From: Methyloceanibacter methanicus | GTDB taxonomy: Bacteria > Pseudomonadota > Alphaproteobacteria > Rhizobiales > Methyloligellaceae | Reading direction: 5' to 3' | Length of the DNA stretch: 64,000 bases | Assembly: GCF_001723285.1 (NCBI RefSeq) | Contig: NZ_LPWG01000013.1 | Coordinates: 1-64,000 of the forward strand | Shown: piece by piece, positions 32,320-40,253 of the stretch | How positions within the stretch are numbered: the stretch's first letter is position 1 | Layout: every line of letters begins with the position of its first letter | The notes under the pieces: model-generated | Database searches by the model: none | The model's input: the letters and a program-made list of their open reading frames with translations, nothing else | What the model was told of the DNA's origin: nothing | Program-made: the position numbers and the translations under genes

Positions 32320-34416
32320 TTAAGCCTCGGCGCGGTCCGCCAGCTTCAACGCAAACGCATAGGACAGCGCGACCTCTTTCAGCCGGTCGAAGCGGCCGGA
32401 GGCGCCGGCGTGGCCCGCCTCCATATTCGTCTTCAGGAGCAGGAGATTGTCGCCCGTGCTCACTTCGCGGAGCTTGGCGATCCATTTCGCGGGCTCCCAA
32501 TAGGTCACACGCGGGTCCGTGAGCCCGGCCAGCGCCAGGATGTTGGGATAGTCTTGCGCGCGCACATTGTCGTAAGGCGAATAGGCGGCGATGGTCTTGT
32601 AGTCGTCGGCGCTTTCGATCGGGTTGCCCCATTCGGGCCATTCGGGCGGGGTGAGCGGCAGGCTCGCATCGAGCATCGTCGTCAGCACGTCCACAAAGGG
32701 CACTTCGGCGATGATGCCGAGGAACAGATCCGGCGCCATGTTGGCGACGGCGCCCATCAGCATGCCGCCGGCGCTGCCGCCATGGGCGACGATCTTGCCG
32801 CGCGAGGTGAAGTTCCGGTCGGCCAGATATTCGCCCGCCGCGATGAAATCCGTGAAACTGTTCAGCTTCTTCGCGCGCTTGCCGTTCTTGTACCAGGCAA
32901 AGCCCTTGTCCTTGCCGCCGCGAATATGGGCGATGGCGTAGACGAAGCCGCGATCGACGAGGGACAGCGCGTTGGTCATGAAGCCCGCCGGAATGGTCAT
33001 GCCGTACGAGCCGTAGCCGTAGAGCAGCAGCGGCGCGGTGCCGTCGAGCGGCGTGTCCTTCCGGTAGAGCAGGGACACGGGGACGGTCTCGCCGTCCTTG
33101 GCCGGAGCGAAGACGCGGCGCGTCACGTATTGGCTCGGATCGTGGCCGCTCGGGATCTCCTGCGTCTTGCGCAAGGTCCGTTCGCGTGTCGCCATGTCGT
33201 AGTCGTAGGTCTGGGACGGCGTCGTCATGGATGCGTAGGTGAAGCGCAAGCTCGTCGTGTCGTATTCGTAGCCGGCGCTCATGCCGAGCGCGTAGGCCTC
33301 TTCGTCGAAGGCGATCTCGTGTTCGGTGCCGTCGGCGAAGCGGCGGATGACGATGCGCGGCAGACCGTTCTCCCGCTCGAGCCGCACGAGGAAGTCCTTG
33401 AAGGCAATCACGTCGAGGATCAGCCGCCCGGGCCGGTGCGGCTCGATCTCCACCCAGTTCGCGGGCGCCGGATCGTCGGCGGGCGCTTCGACGATGCGGA
33501 AGTCTTCGGCGCCGCCGGAATTGGTCAGGATGATCAGGCGGCCCTCGTGGTGGCACACGGAGTATTCGTGCTCGGGCTCGCGCCGGGCGATGAGCCGGGG
33601 CGCGGCGTAAGGGTCGGTCGCGTCGATCAGGCTGACCTCGGAGGTCTCGTGGTCGTGGGTGCCGAGCAGGAGGTACTTACGGTCCTGGGTCAGGTCGATA
33701 TCGAGAAACAGGCCCGGATCGGTCTGGTCGTGGATCAGACGATCCGCGCCGTCCGCGCCGATCCCATGACCGAAGAGCTTGCGGGGCCGGTGCTCCTCGT
33801 CGAGCCAGACATAGAGCAGCGTCTTGCTGTTCGCGGCCCATTCGAGTCCCCCGCAGGCATCGGTGATCGCGTCGTCGACGGTGGCGCCGGTTTCGGCGTC
33901 GATGACCTTGGCTGTGAAATATTCCGAGCCCTTGGTGTCGACGGCGTAGGCGATGAATTTGTGGTCGGGGCTGTGCGCCACCTGCGCGATGCGGAAATAG
34001 GCGTGGCCTTCGGCGAGCGCGTTTCCGTCGATCAGGACGGTCTCTTCGCCGCCGCCGCGCGGGCGCCGGCAAAACAGCGGCTGCTGCCCGCCGGTCACAT
34101 AGCGAACGTAGTAGTCGAACGGGCCGTCGGGCGCCGGCACGGAGGAATCGTCTTCCTTGATCCGCCCCTTCATTTCCGCAAAGAGCGTCTCCTGAAGGGC
34201 CTCGGTATCCCCCATCACAGCCGCCGTATGGGCGTTCTCCGCCTCAAGATGCGCGCGGATATCCTGGGGGAGAACGGCGGGGTCGCGCATCACCGCCTGC
34301 CAGTTGTCGGCGCGCAGCCAGGCGTAGTCGTCTTCGCGGTCGATGCCGTGATGGTGCGCGTGAGAGGGGCGGCGGGGCGCTATGGGGCCGCGCCTGGCGA
34401 TGTCGGGTTTGTTCAT
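32320..34416 (-). CDS. ptrB: Oligopeptidase B (S9 family serine peptidase)
   Basis: 698 residues. An N-terminal seven-bladed propeller domain is followed by the alpha/beta-hydrolase domain. The nucleophile lies in GGSAGGMLMGAVANMAP, and LLYGYGSYGMTIPAGF and YSPYDNV are S9A marks. The His is in TNMEAGHAGASGRFDRLKE. Oligopeptidase B cleaves peptides shorter than about 30 residues after Lys or Arg in the cytoplasm. The start MNKPDIARRG matches the usual length. It converges on nothing; the direct repeat lies 37 bp past its stop. Confidence 0.92.
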   Translation of the reverse strand: MNKPDIARRGPIAPRRPSHAHHHGIDREDDYAWLRADNWQAVMRDPAVLPQDIRAHLEAENAHTAAVMGDTEALQETLFAEMKGRIKEDDSSVPAPDGPFDYYVRYVTGGQQPLFCRRPRGGGEETVLIDGNALAEGHAYFRIAQVAHSPDHKFIAYAVDTKGSEYFTAKVIDAETGATVDDAITDACGGLEWAANSKTLLYVWLDEEHRPRKLFGHGIGADGADRLIHDQTDPGLFLDIDLTQDRKYLLLGTHDHETSEVSLIDATDPYAAPRLIARREPEHEYSVCHHEGRLIILTNSGGAEDFRIVEAPADDPAPANWVEIEPHRPGRLILDVIAFKDFLVRLERENGLPRIVIRRFADGTEHEIAFDEEAYALGMSAGYEYDTTSLRFTYASMTTPSQTYDYDMATRERTLRKTQEIPSGHDPSQYVTRRVFAPAKDGETVPVSLLYRKDTPLDGTAPLLLYGYGSYGMTIPAGFMTNALSLVDRGFVYAIAHIRGGKDKGFAWYKNGKRAKKLNSFTDFIAAGEYLADRNFTSRGKIVAHGGSAGGMLMGAVANMAPDLFLGIIAEVPFVDVLTTMLDASLPLTPPEWPEWGNPIESADDYKTIAAYSPYDNVRAQDYPNILALAGLTDPRVTYWEPAKWIAKLREVSTGDNLLLLKTNMEAGHAGASGRFDRLKEVALSYAFALKLADRAEA

Positions 34417-34513
34417 AGGAATACGTCTAATCTGAGCGTAATCGGGCCATAGTTGAGTACGGCATGCGCCCCCCGCGCGAAGGGCGCATGAGGGCACATG
34501 CCGCTTTCGGAAA

Positions 34514-34954
34514 CTAGCCCGACGTGTTGCCGTCCGCGCCGCCCGTGTCAAGCGCGAGGGCGCAGCCGTTGATGCAGTAGCGCAAGCCCGTATCCCCTGG
34601 TCCGTCCGGAAAGACGTGCCCCAGATGGGCGTCGCAGGACGCGCAGCGCACCTCGACACGGCGCATGCCGTAGCTGTTGTCCTCGTGTTTCGTCACCGTA
34701 TCGGCGTCGGCGACGTCGGTGAAGCTCGGCCAGCCGGTGCCGGAATCGAACTTCGTGTCGGAGCTGAACAGCGGCGCGCCGCAGCAAACGCAGCGGTACA
34801 TGCCGGTGCGCTTCTCCTGATGATAGGGATGGCTGAAGGCGCGCTCGGTGCCGTGTTCGCGCGTCACGTGGAACTGCTCGGGCGTGAGGCGCTCGCGCCA
34901 ATCCTCGTCGGTCGTGGGATTTGTCGAGCCGGTCTTGTTATCGGTGTCGCTCAT
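34514..34954 (-). CDS. msrB: Peptide-methionine (R)-S-oxide reductase
   Basis: 146 residues. Two zinc CxxC pairs ([24 protein letters not shown]), the substrate motif [10 protein letters not shown], and the catalytic Cys in GLRYCING. It repairs methionine-R-sulfoxide in proteins, using thioredoxin. It lies about 100 bp upstream of the oligopeptidase B gene on the same strand. Confidence 0.94.
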   Translation of the reverse strand: MSDTDNKTGSTNPTTDEDWRERLTPEQFHVTREHGTERAFSHPYHQEKRTGMYRCVCCGAPLFSSDTKFDSGTGWPSFTDVADADTVTKHEDNSYGMRRVEVRCASCDAHLGHVFPDGPGDTGLRYCINGCALALDTGGADGNTSG

Positions 34955-35410
34955 GGGGTGCCTTTTCCATCGATCGTTTTGGTGCTCACCGGAGAATATA
35001 GGGTGGCAGGCCCATGTCCCTAAGAGGTGTCACGCAAGCTTGATTCAGCAACGCCTATCCGTGACCTCCCTCTTTCTGGGTCATCTTCAGGTTACCGGCA
35101 ATGCAAACGAACTCAGCGGCCAATCAGCGCAGACAAAATTGCAAATCTGCGGCTGATGGTGCACTTTTCCACAGTCTTCGCGAGAAATGGTGCGTTGCTA
35201 TTCCAGCTGAAGGTGCTATACGAAGCAAATCGCTGGAACTAAACCCACACAAGGGCATTTAGATTCCGTAGTTTCGAAGTTTCTGGCCACAAAAACGGCG
35301 CAATTTGGTGACTTTCAAATAGCGCATGATTGTAGGAAACGCGTGTTGAGTCGCAGAATCGCTGTTTTGGACGTTCAAATCCGGACGGGGACGGCATAAG
35401 GAGCCAAATC
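34955..35410. other. Long regulatory region upstream of mucR
   Basis: 456 bp, AT-richer than the surrounding genes, especially 35090-35400. No convincing gene was found (the longest frames are under 75 codons with no ribosome site). MucR family genes are usually autoregulated through AT-rich upstream DNA, which fits. Confidence 0.4.
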
Positions 35411-35818
35411 ATGGACGCAGTGGTGGATAAGGACGAGCTTGTTGAACTGACGGCAGAGATTGTTTCGGCCTATGTCAGCAACAACACTGTCGTGGCCACG
35501 GACTTGCCGGCCCTTATCAACAACGTGTTCGATGCCTTGAAGAAGGCCTCCAGTTCTGGCGGCCAGCCCGTCAAGGAAGAGCTCCGGCCCGCCGTTCCGG
35601 TCAAGAAGTCCGTGACGTCGGAATATATTATCTGCTTGGAAGACGGCAAAAAGTTCAAATCGCTGAAGCGCCATCTGCGGACCCACTACGATCTGTCGCC
35701 CGAAGAGTATCGGGAGAAGTGGGGCTTGCCGCACGACTATCCGATGGTTGCGCCGAACTACGCCGCGGCCCGTTCGGATCTGGCCAAGCGCATGGGGCTC
35801 GGTCAGCGCCGCCGCTAG
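35411..35818 (+). CDS. mucR: MucR/Ros-family zinc-finger transcriptional regulator
   Basis: 135 residues. The prokaryotic zinc finger lies in [18 protein letters not shown] and [18 protein letters not shown], the nearly invariant MucR core. The N-terminal half ([18 protein letters not shown]) is the oligomerisation region. MucR binds AT-rich DNA in an H-NS-like manner and controls exopolysaccharide, motility and cell-cycle genes in Hyphomicrobiales. The ATG has only a weak ribosome site (GGAGCC ten bases upstream). Confidence 0.95.
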   Translation: MDAVVDKDELVELTAEIVSAYVSNNTVVATDLPALINNVFDALKKASSSGGQPVKEELRPAVPVKKSVTSEYIICLEDGKKFKSLKRHLRTHYDLSPEEYREKWGLPHDYPMVAPNYAAARSDLAKRMGLGQRRR

Positions 35819-36177
35819 CGCGGAACGCGTTTCCAAGACGCGCCTTCGGGAAGACCCCCGCAGGGCCGAGCGTTAAGGCCCATCGCCAAGGCCCGTCGCA
35901 AAGACACGGCTCCAAGGTCCTCCTTCAACACGCCCCCACAAGACCACGGCTGCGGCGCTTCTGGCGCGGCGTGGCTGTCATGATTCCGCAAACGGTATCC
36001 CCGGCCCCGGGCGCCGCGCCGGCTCTTTCGGGGCTGGATCGCAAGATCGGGTGTGTCCGCGCCGTATCGGCACAACTCCTTGTGATGTTTGGGGAAATCG
36101 ATCGGCTCTCTTGCATGTGACGGCGCAACGCGCCCATAGTCGGAGGGCGGGCCGATTCGATTTTGCGAGGGGGAAAG
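35819..36177. other. Intergenic region, no gene seen
   Basis: 359 bp after mucR. Open frames on either strand lack ribosome sites and protein-like composition. Confidence 0.35.
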
Positions 36178-36708
36178 ATGCTGTCCGATTGCGCCTTCCG
36201 GGCACAGTTGGCGCTGCCGGAACAGCGTGTACTTTTCGCGTACTGGCACGAAATCGCTGATGGACGGGCGATGCCGGCGCGGGCGGATTTCGATCCGCTG
36301 AAATTTCCCCATCTCCTGCCGCATCTCGGTCTGATCGATCTCCGCGAAGGTTTCGATCGCGGCTATTACCGGCTTGCGGGCACACGTTTGCGGGACATTT
36401 ACGGGCAAGAGATCACGGGCCTGCGGCTGCCGGAGGTGTTCGCGGGGCGCTGGGCCACGCCCTGGTACGGCATCCATTCGCGCATCGCGACCGAGGCCGT
36501 TTGCGCTCAAGGCGTGGTGCGCGGGCCGACAGACGATCGCGAACACGTGGTGCTTTCCTGGCTGCGGCTGCCCTTGTCGGACGACGGCGTTCGCGTCGAT
36601 CGCATTCTCTGCCACGACATGGACACGGGCGAGGCCGACACCGGAATGGCAACCGAGTTCACGGCGTATTACGCCGCCCTGCAAGAGCCGGAGGCAGCCC
36701 GCGCCTAG
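36178..36708 (+). CDS. PAS_5-domain protein
   Basis: 176 residues. ARADFDPLKFPHLLPHLGLID followed by YYRLAGTRLRDIYGQEITG is the start of a PAS_5 sensory domain, common in alphaproteobacterial single-domain proteins. No output domain is present. GAGGGGGAAAG directly before the ATG sets the start. Ligand and partner are unknown. Its 3' end overlaps the convergent DUF6477-like gene by 50 bp. Confidence 0.75.
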   Translation: MLSDCAFRAQLALPEQRVLFAYWHEIADGRAMPARADFDPLKFPHLLPHLGLIDLREGFDRGYYRLAGTRLRDIYGQEITGLRLPEVFAGRWATPWYGIHSRIATEAVCAQGVVRGPTDDREHVVLSWLRLPLSDDGVRVDRILCHDMDTGEADTGMATEFTAYYAALQEPEAARA

Positions 36709-37108
36709 GGCGCAAGGCGCGACCTTGGGCGCGCGCGCCAATCCTCGAAGGCCAATTCCTCGAAGGCCAGATCCCGAAGCGGGCGAAGTCCTCCCGTTCC
36801 CTCTTCAGGGCGCGGAACAGGGCGAGATGCCGGTTCAGGTCGTAGTCCGTCTTCCCGGCCATGGCGCGCCGGCGCTCCGCCTGCATGGCGCGAGACAGGT
36901 GCGAAAGAACGCGCAGCCGTCCCGCGCGCGAGCCATCCCGGATCTCGTGGGGCCAGAGCGGCACCAAGCGAGGAAGATCCCGCTGTCTCTCATAAGCTGG
37001 CACGTTCGCCAAGCCATCCCCGAAGCCGTCTCCGCGATAAATCTTCCCGAGCCGCCAGGGTCTGTTCTCAGGGGGCTCGCCCGCTTCTCCGCTCGTCTCC
37101 AACCGCAT
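36659..37108 (-). CDS. DUF6477-like hypothetical protein
   Basis: 149 residues. The middle part (YERQRDLPRLVPLW, then LSHLSRAMQAERRRAMAGKT and YDLNRHLALFRALKRER) fits my memory of DUF6477, a small helical family in Hyphomicrobiales. The start at 37108 has GGAGAG five bases upstream. It is the left partner of a once divergent pair with the DnaA-like gene at 39865; a transposon now separates them. Confidence 0.5.
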   Translation of the reverse strand: MRLETSGEAGEPPENRPWRLGKIYRGDGFGDGLANVPAYERQRDLPRLVPLWPHEIRDGSRAGRLRVLSHLSRAMQAERRRAMAGKTDYDLNRHLALFRALKREREDFARFGIWPSRNWPSRIGARAQGRALRPRRGLPPALAGRRNTP

Positions 37109-37246
37109 GGCACTCTCCAACCTCGTCGCTAGCGCAGAAGCATGCACGCCTTTGACGGCCGGGGAGTTTCGCGGGCACAGGCGGTCGGCCCGACGGTGAC
37201 CGGGCGGCTTTCCTATCCCCGCCGTTGTGTTCGCTCTTAGAGTGTA

Positions 37247-37260
37247 TAGGACGATATTCC
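37247..37260. promoter_or_regulatory. Left copy of the interrupted palindromic site
   Basis: TAGGACGATATTCC, 14 bp identical to the right copy at 39823-39836. Eight of the bases (37251-37258) are the duplicated target of the transposon. It sits upstream of the DUF6477-like gene. Confidence 0.55.
37251..37258. other. Target-site duplication, left (ACGATATT)
   Basis: Identical to 39827-39834, directly outside the right inverted repeat. Eight bases is the known duplication length of the IS1595 family. Confidence 0.9.
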
Positions 37261-37282
37261 CATTTATATGGATGACAAAGCA
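37259..37282 (+). repeat. Left inverted repeat of the transposon
   Basis: Begins CCCATTTATATGG and continues ATGACAAAGCA. It matches the right end at 21 of 24 positions. The ATG of the first passenger frame lies inside it. Confidence 0.88.
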
Positions 37283-37510
37283 GATAAGAGCGAGTTAGAT
37301 TCGGACCTGCGTGACAGGCTGGTTGCTTACGATTGTGAGCGTCTGAAGATTGCTGCTTCGTGGTTAGATCGCTGGGCGAATGGCGACCATGAATCTCTAG
37401 CCGTTGAACTCGGGATCGAGGACCAGGACGAGATGTTTACTTCTCTGCCGGTTCTGAAGAAGGCGGTTGAGTTTCTGGCTGGAAGCCTTGAGACCAAGCG
37501 TGGAGGGTGA
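37268..37510 (+). CDS. Passenger protein 1, hypothetical (80 aa)
   Basis: A small acidic helical protein (MDDKADKSELDSDLRDRL, ASWLDRWANGD, VLKKAVEFLAGSLETKRGG). Its first seven codons are encoded by the left inverted repeat, and no ribosome site precedes the ATG, so translation would depend on a message starting in flanking DNA. Its last 74 bp overlap the convergent HEPN-like gene. The family is not recognised. Confidence 0.45.
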   Translation: MDDKADKSELDSDLRDRLVAYDCERLKIAASWLDRWANGDHESLAVELGIEDQDEMFTSLPVLKKAVEFLAGSLETKRGG

Positions 37511-37982
37511 ACGGAGCAAGCCTTTGTAGAAGGTTGTTTGTCTCAATCAACAGCGTCTCCAAATCCTTCTTTTCGACCTTGAATCTTCGGTAAAGCGTTC
37601 TAGGTCCGTCCTGCTTGTAATGGATGCCTGACGCGGCGGTGTCAGAGCCACTGAATCCAATAACCGCATGGATGAGTGGGTTTCGTTTTTGGGACAGCGC
37701 TACTGCGTCGTCCGCGAACTTGAGAGCCCTGGATTGCCTTCCAGATACCTCCGGAAGCGTTTGGTATAGCTTTCTCCAGAGCTTGATCTTCCGCTTAAAT
37801 GATACCGGAATTTCACGTGGTCGAATGTCTGCTGCCGAAGGTAGCGCGGCCAGTTCAACGAGCACATATTCCAAGGTACTATCGAGCCGACCCCACAAGA
37901 CGGCGCAACGACCAAAGAGTTCGTAGAACTCTGGCGCATCTGGCGGTTCCGTCCCGAACGGTTTTAGGTACAGCTTGAACAT
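37437..37982 (-). CDS. Passenger protein 2, helical protein with HEPN-like R-x4-H motif (181 aa)
   Basis: Mostly helical: FGRCAVLWGRLDSTLEYVLVEL, then FKRKIKLWRKLYQ, then FADDAVALSQKRNPLIHAVIG, then KKDLETLLIETNNLLQRL. The motif R-N-P-L-I-H fits the R-x4-6-H active-site pattern of HEPN ribonucleases, in the usual place at the end of a long helix. The rest cannot be matched by eye, and RNxxxH also occurs in non-nuclease relatives. It starts on the same CATG as the divergent 54-aa frame. Confidence 0.55.
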   Translation of the reverse strand: MFKLYLKPFGTEPPDAPEFYELFGRCAVLWGRLDSTLEYVLVELAALPSAADIRPREIPVSFKRKIKLWRKLYQTLPEVSGRQSRALKFADDAVALSQKRNPLIHAVIGFSGSDTAASGIHYKQDGPRTLYRRFKVEKKDLETLLIETNNLLQRLAPFTLHAWSQGFQPETQPPSSEPAEK

Positions 37983-38145
37983 GGCTAAACCCCGAAAATC
38001 TCAAGACGAGAAAGACCTAGAGAAGCTGGCCAAGACGCTCTTGTCCACGCCTCCTAAGCCGCGTGAATCAGACAAACGTCACGACACAAAAGAGAACTCA
38101 AGACGCGACGCAGGCCAGCCGCGTAGAGCCAAAAAACAGGGGTAG
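37981..38145 (+). CDS. Passenger protein 3, very small basic protein (54 aa)
   Basis: MAKPRKSQDEKDLEKLAKTL leads into a Lys/Arg-rich tail ending RRAKKQG. It is likely disordered apart from one helix. Its ATG overlaps the start codon of the divergent HEPN-like gene (shared CATG), and its stop lies three bases before the ATG of the membrane protein gene, suggesting co-translation. No known function. Confidence 0.5.
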   Translation: MAKPRKSQDEKDLEKLAKTLLSTPPKPRESDKRHDTKENSRRDAGQPRRAKKQG

Positions 38146-38148
38146 CAT

Positions 38149-38649
38149 ATGCTGTCGGACCAACAGTTGCAGTTTGCAATTGATGACGCGCGGCAACGCC
38201 ATGCCGCCCTCACTGAACTCATCTATTTTACAGACTCGCAGGCAATGGCATTGCTCCGGCTCTACAGCACCGTTGGCATCGCTATGGCGTCGGCATCGGC
38301 GGCCCTATTTGCTGCTGACCCGCCGGTTTCGACTGCTCTTGCTTGGGCGTTGGCAAGTGCGACGGTAGTGTTGGTTATAGGTGCCGTTTTTTGTTGGCTC
38401 GCGATGCAAACCCTTCAGGTTAGTTTGCCGGGGCGTGGCGCTGAGTTTTGGCTTTGGGCGATGGATGCCAGGGTTACGGCTGCTTCGGCCTTCACCAAAT
38501 ATCTCGAGAACTTAGAGAAAGAGAGCGTGTGGAATCGCGAGGTTAATGACACCACGTCCCAACATCTTATGGCGGCCAAGATAGCGGGAGTTTTGGCGCC
38601 GGCGTTTGCCTTTGGTGCAGGACTCCTAGCGGCACAATACGGCGGCTAG
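38149..38649 (+). CDS. Passenger protein 4, three-helix membrane protein (166 aa)
   Basis: A soluble N-terminal helix (SDQQLQFAIDDARQRHAALTE), two close transmembrane helices at about 36-57 and 62-85, a cytoplasmic helical stretch, and a third membrane helix at about 143-163. This layout is like small effectors such as SLATT or Pycsar membrane proteins, but no signature confirms it. It follows the 54-aa frame by three bases. Confidence 0.6.
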   Translation: MLSDQQLQFAIDDARQRHAALTELIYFTDSQAMALLRLYSTVGIAMASASAALFAADPPVSTALAWALASATVVLVIGAVFCWLAMQTLQVSLPGRGAEFWLWAMDARVTAASAFTKYLENLEKESVWNREVNDTTSQHLMAAKIAGVLAPAFAFGAGLLAAQYGG

Positions 38650-38765
38650 CGGTCCTTCTCCTTTTTGCCCTGCGGTTTCGGGGACACATTAGCCCCCTTC
38701 TTTCCTCGCCAATCAGCCGGTGGTTCAGGCGCCTTGTCCTCATCCTTCTCCTGTTCGTCGGTCAT
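38646..38765 (-). CDS. Passenger protein 5, very small charged protein (39 aa)
   Basis: MTDEQEKDEDKAPEPPADWR is followed by GKKGANVSPKPQGKKEKDR. A GGAGA site eight bases upstream supports translation. It is unlikely to fold. The stop overlaps the convergent membrane gene by four bases. The family is not recognised. Confidence 0.4.
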   Translation of the reverse strand: MTDEQEKDEDKAPEPPADWRGKKGANVSPKPQGKKEKDR

Positions 38766-38803
38766 TCTGTTTTCTCCAACATAGGAAATGCCTCGCCTTC
38801 TGC

Positions 38804-39757
38804 TTAGGCGTTTTTGGCTTCACCAATCCGCCGATAGGTCAGACGGCGGCCAGCGGCCTGTTCGATGATCTTGGCGGTGCGCTCCGTGTCTTCGACACCG
38901 AGTCCCGAGCGATTATTGTAGCGGAAATCGAACTCTGCAACGTAGCGGTGTAAATGCGCTTCTCCACAGTGCTGGTAGACCCCTTTCATGCCGCGCTTGA
39001 AGATCGAGAAGAAGCCTTCGACCGTGTTTGTGTGGGTATCACCGCGAACGTACTCGTTGGCGGTGTGGCGCACCGTTTTGTGCCCTGCGAACTCTTTTCC
39101 GACTTCCGTGTAGAGGCGGCTTTCATCCGTGTTCAGAACTGTATCGCGTGACACGTTGCGAACGATGACTTCGCGGACATTCTCAGCGGTCGCGTGCTGG
39201 ACGTGGAACGTGCGGGACTTACCGCCGCGCTCGACAAGGGAAACAACGGCGCGCTTGCCACCGGGACCAGCCTTGCCCCTTTTGGTGTAGGGACGGCCCT
39301 TGCGTTGCTTTGAGGGCAGCGGCGTTTCGCGCTTGCCGAAATAGGTTTCGTCAACTTCGACGGTCTCACCGCCACCGCCCATAGGGCCGGATTTGTCGTT
39401 GCTCATTGCTTCGCGGATGCGATGCGAGAGGAACCAAGCCGACTGGTAGGTGATGCCAAGAACGCGGTGCAGTTGGTGGGCGCTAATGCCCTTCTTGCTG
39501 GACGCCATGAGGCGCATAGCCAGGAGCCACTTGTTTAGTGGGATCTTGGAACGCTCCATGACGGAGCCTGTCGTGACAGTGAATTGCTGGCGGCAATCGT
39601 TGCACTGGTAGACGCCGGGACGATGGGCTTTGCCCTTCAAAGGGGTCACAGAGAATGACCCACAATGAGTGCAGTGCGTGCCGTTCGGCCAACGCTGCAA
39701 TTCCAACCATTCGCGAGCCTTATCAGGGTCTTGGAAACGAGGGTCTGTGAGGTTCAT
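38804..39757 (-). CDS. IS1595-family transposase
   Basis: 318 residues. The N-terminal zinc ribbon is CTHCGSFS and CNDCRQQFTVTTGSVMERS, then a helical region, then an ISXO2-like DDE domain with VEVDETYFGKRE, LNTDESRLYTEVG and HTNTVEGFFSIFKRG. The start MNLTDPRF has GGGAG upstream; the frame also opens at an ATG in the right inverted repeat (39817) without a ribosome site. It catalyses movement of the surrounding element. Confidence 0.93.
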   Translation of the reverse strand: MNLTDPRFQDPDKAREWLELQRWPNGTHCTHCGSFSVTPLKGKAHRPGVYQCNDCRQQFTVTTGSVMERSKIPLNKWLLAMRLMASSKKGISAHQLHRVLGITYQSAWFLSHRIREAMSNDKSGPMGGGGETVEVDETYFGKRETPLPSKQRKGRPYTKRGKAGPGGKRAVVSLVERGGKSRTFHVQHATAENVREVIVRNVSRDTVLNTDESRLYTEVGKEFAGHKTVRHTANEYVRGDTHTNTVEGFFSIFKRGMKGVYQHCGEAHLHRYVAEFDFRYNNRSGLGVEDTERTAKIIEQAAGRRLTYRRIGEAKNA

Positions 39758-39802
39758 CGGCTTTGCTCCCGTCCGTACCCTTGACAAATGGGGACTGACA
39801 TA

Positions 39803-39826
39803 TGCTTTGTCAACCATATAATTAGG
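39803..39826 (-). repeat. Right inverted repeat of the transposon
   Basis: On the minus strand it begins CCTAATTATATGG and continues TTGACAAAGCA, matching the left end at 21 of 24 positions. Confidence 0.88.
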
Positions 39827-39838
39827 ACGATATTCCTA
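39823..39838. promoter_or_regulatory. Palindromic site upstream of the DnaA-domain-like gene
   Basis: TAGGACGATATTCCTA, arms TAGGA and TCCTA. The first four bases come from the transposon end and the rest from the target, so the insertion rebuilt the site. It lies 27 bp before the start codon of the downstream gene, where an autoregulatory operator would be expected. Confidence 0.5.
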
Positions 39839-39864
39839 AATTGTGCGGAGAGGAGAGCGAGTTC

Positions 39865-40253
39865 ATGAGTGCGTTGGGGAGTGAGCGGATTCAGGACGTG
39901 CTGGGTCGGATCGAGCTGCGCTATGGCGCTCAAGGCCGGTTGCGCCAAGTGATCGATCCGGCAGTGGCGCTGGTCTTTGAAGTGGACCCGAAGGAGCTTG
40001 GCGCTGCGACCCGCCGGTCGCGCGCGCCGCATTCGCCCGGCAAGTGGCCATGTACCTGACGCACGTGGTGTGCGGGCTGAGCATGACGGAAGTGGGCGCC
40101 CTTTTTTCGCGGGATCGAACGACCGTGGCCCATGCTTGCGAGGTCGTCGAGGACCGGCGGGACGACCCGGACTTGGACAAGCGCGTGGAACGCTTGGAGT
40201 GCGCCGTGGCCGCGCTGGCCGGCGCGCTCGCCTGGCGTGGGAGGTGCTCGTGA
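39865..40253 (+). CDS. DnaA domain IV-like helix-turn-helix protein, one frame break
   Basis: The N-terminal part (MSALGSERIQDVLGRIELRY) leads to RQVAMYLTHVVCGLSMTEVG followed by ALFSRDRTTVAHACEVVEDR, which resembles the DnaA C-terminal double-strand binding signature (DRTTVAHA). One base is missing near 40024. The joined protein has about 129 residues and lacks the ATPase domain, so it is a DNA-binding regulator rather than an initiator. Its stop overlaps the GTG of the next gene. Confidence 0.75.

Larger units (their letters stand above)
37259..39826. mobile_element. IS1595-family transposon with passenger genes (2568 bp)
   Basis: The ends are inverted repeats of 24 bp with 21 matches (37259-37282 and 39803-39826), sharing the block TATATGGWTGACAAAGCA. 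They are flanked by perfect 8-bp duplications. The element encodes an ISXO2/IS1595-type transposase at its right end and five other frames. It is visibly lower in GC than its flanks. IS1595 is a family in which passenger genes are known. It appears intact, so recent or still mobile. Confidence 0.88.

Noticed and set aside
32248-34452. Open frame of 734 codons opposite oligopeptidase B
   Set aside because: Shadow frame; the minus-strand peptidase has all its motifs.
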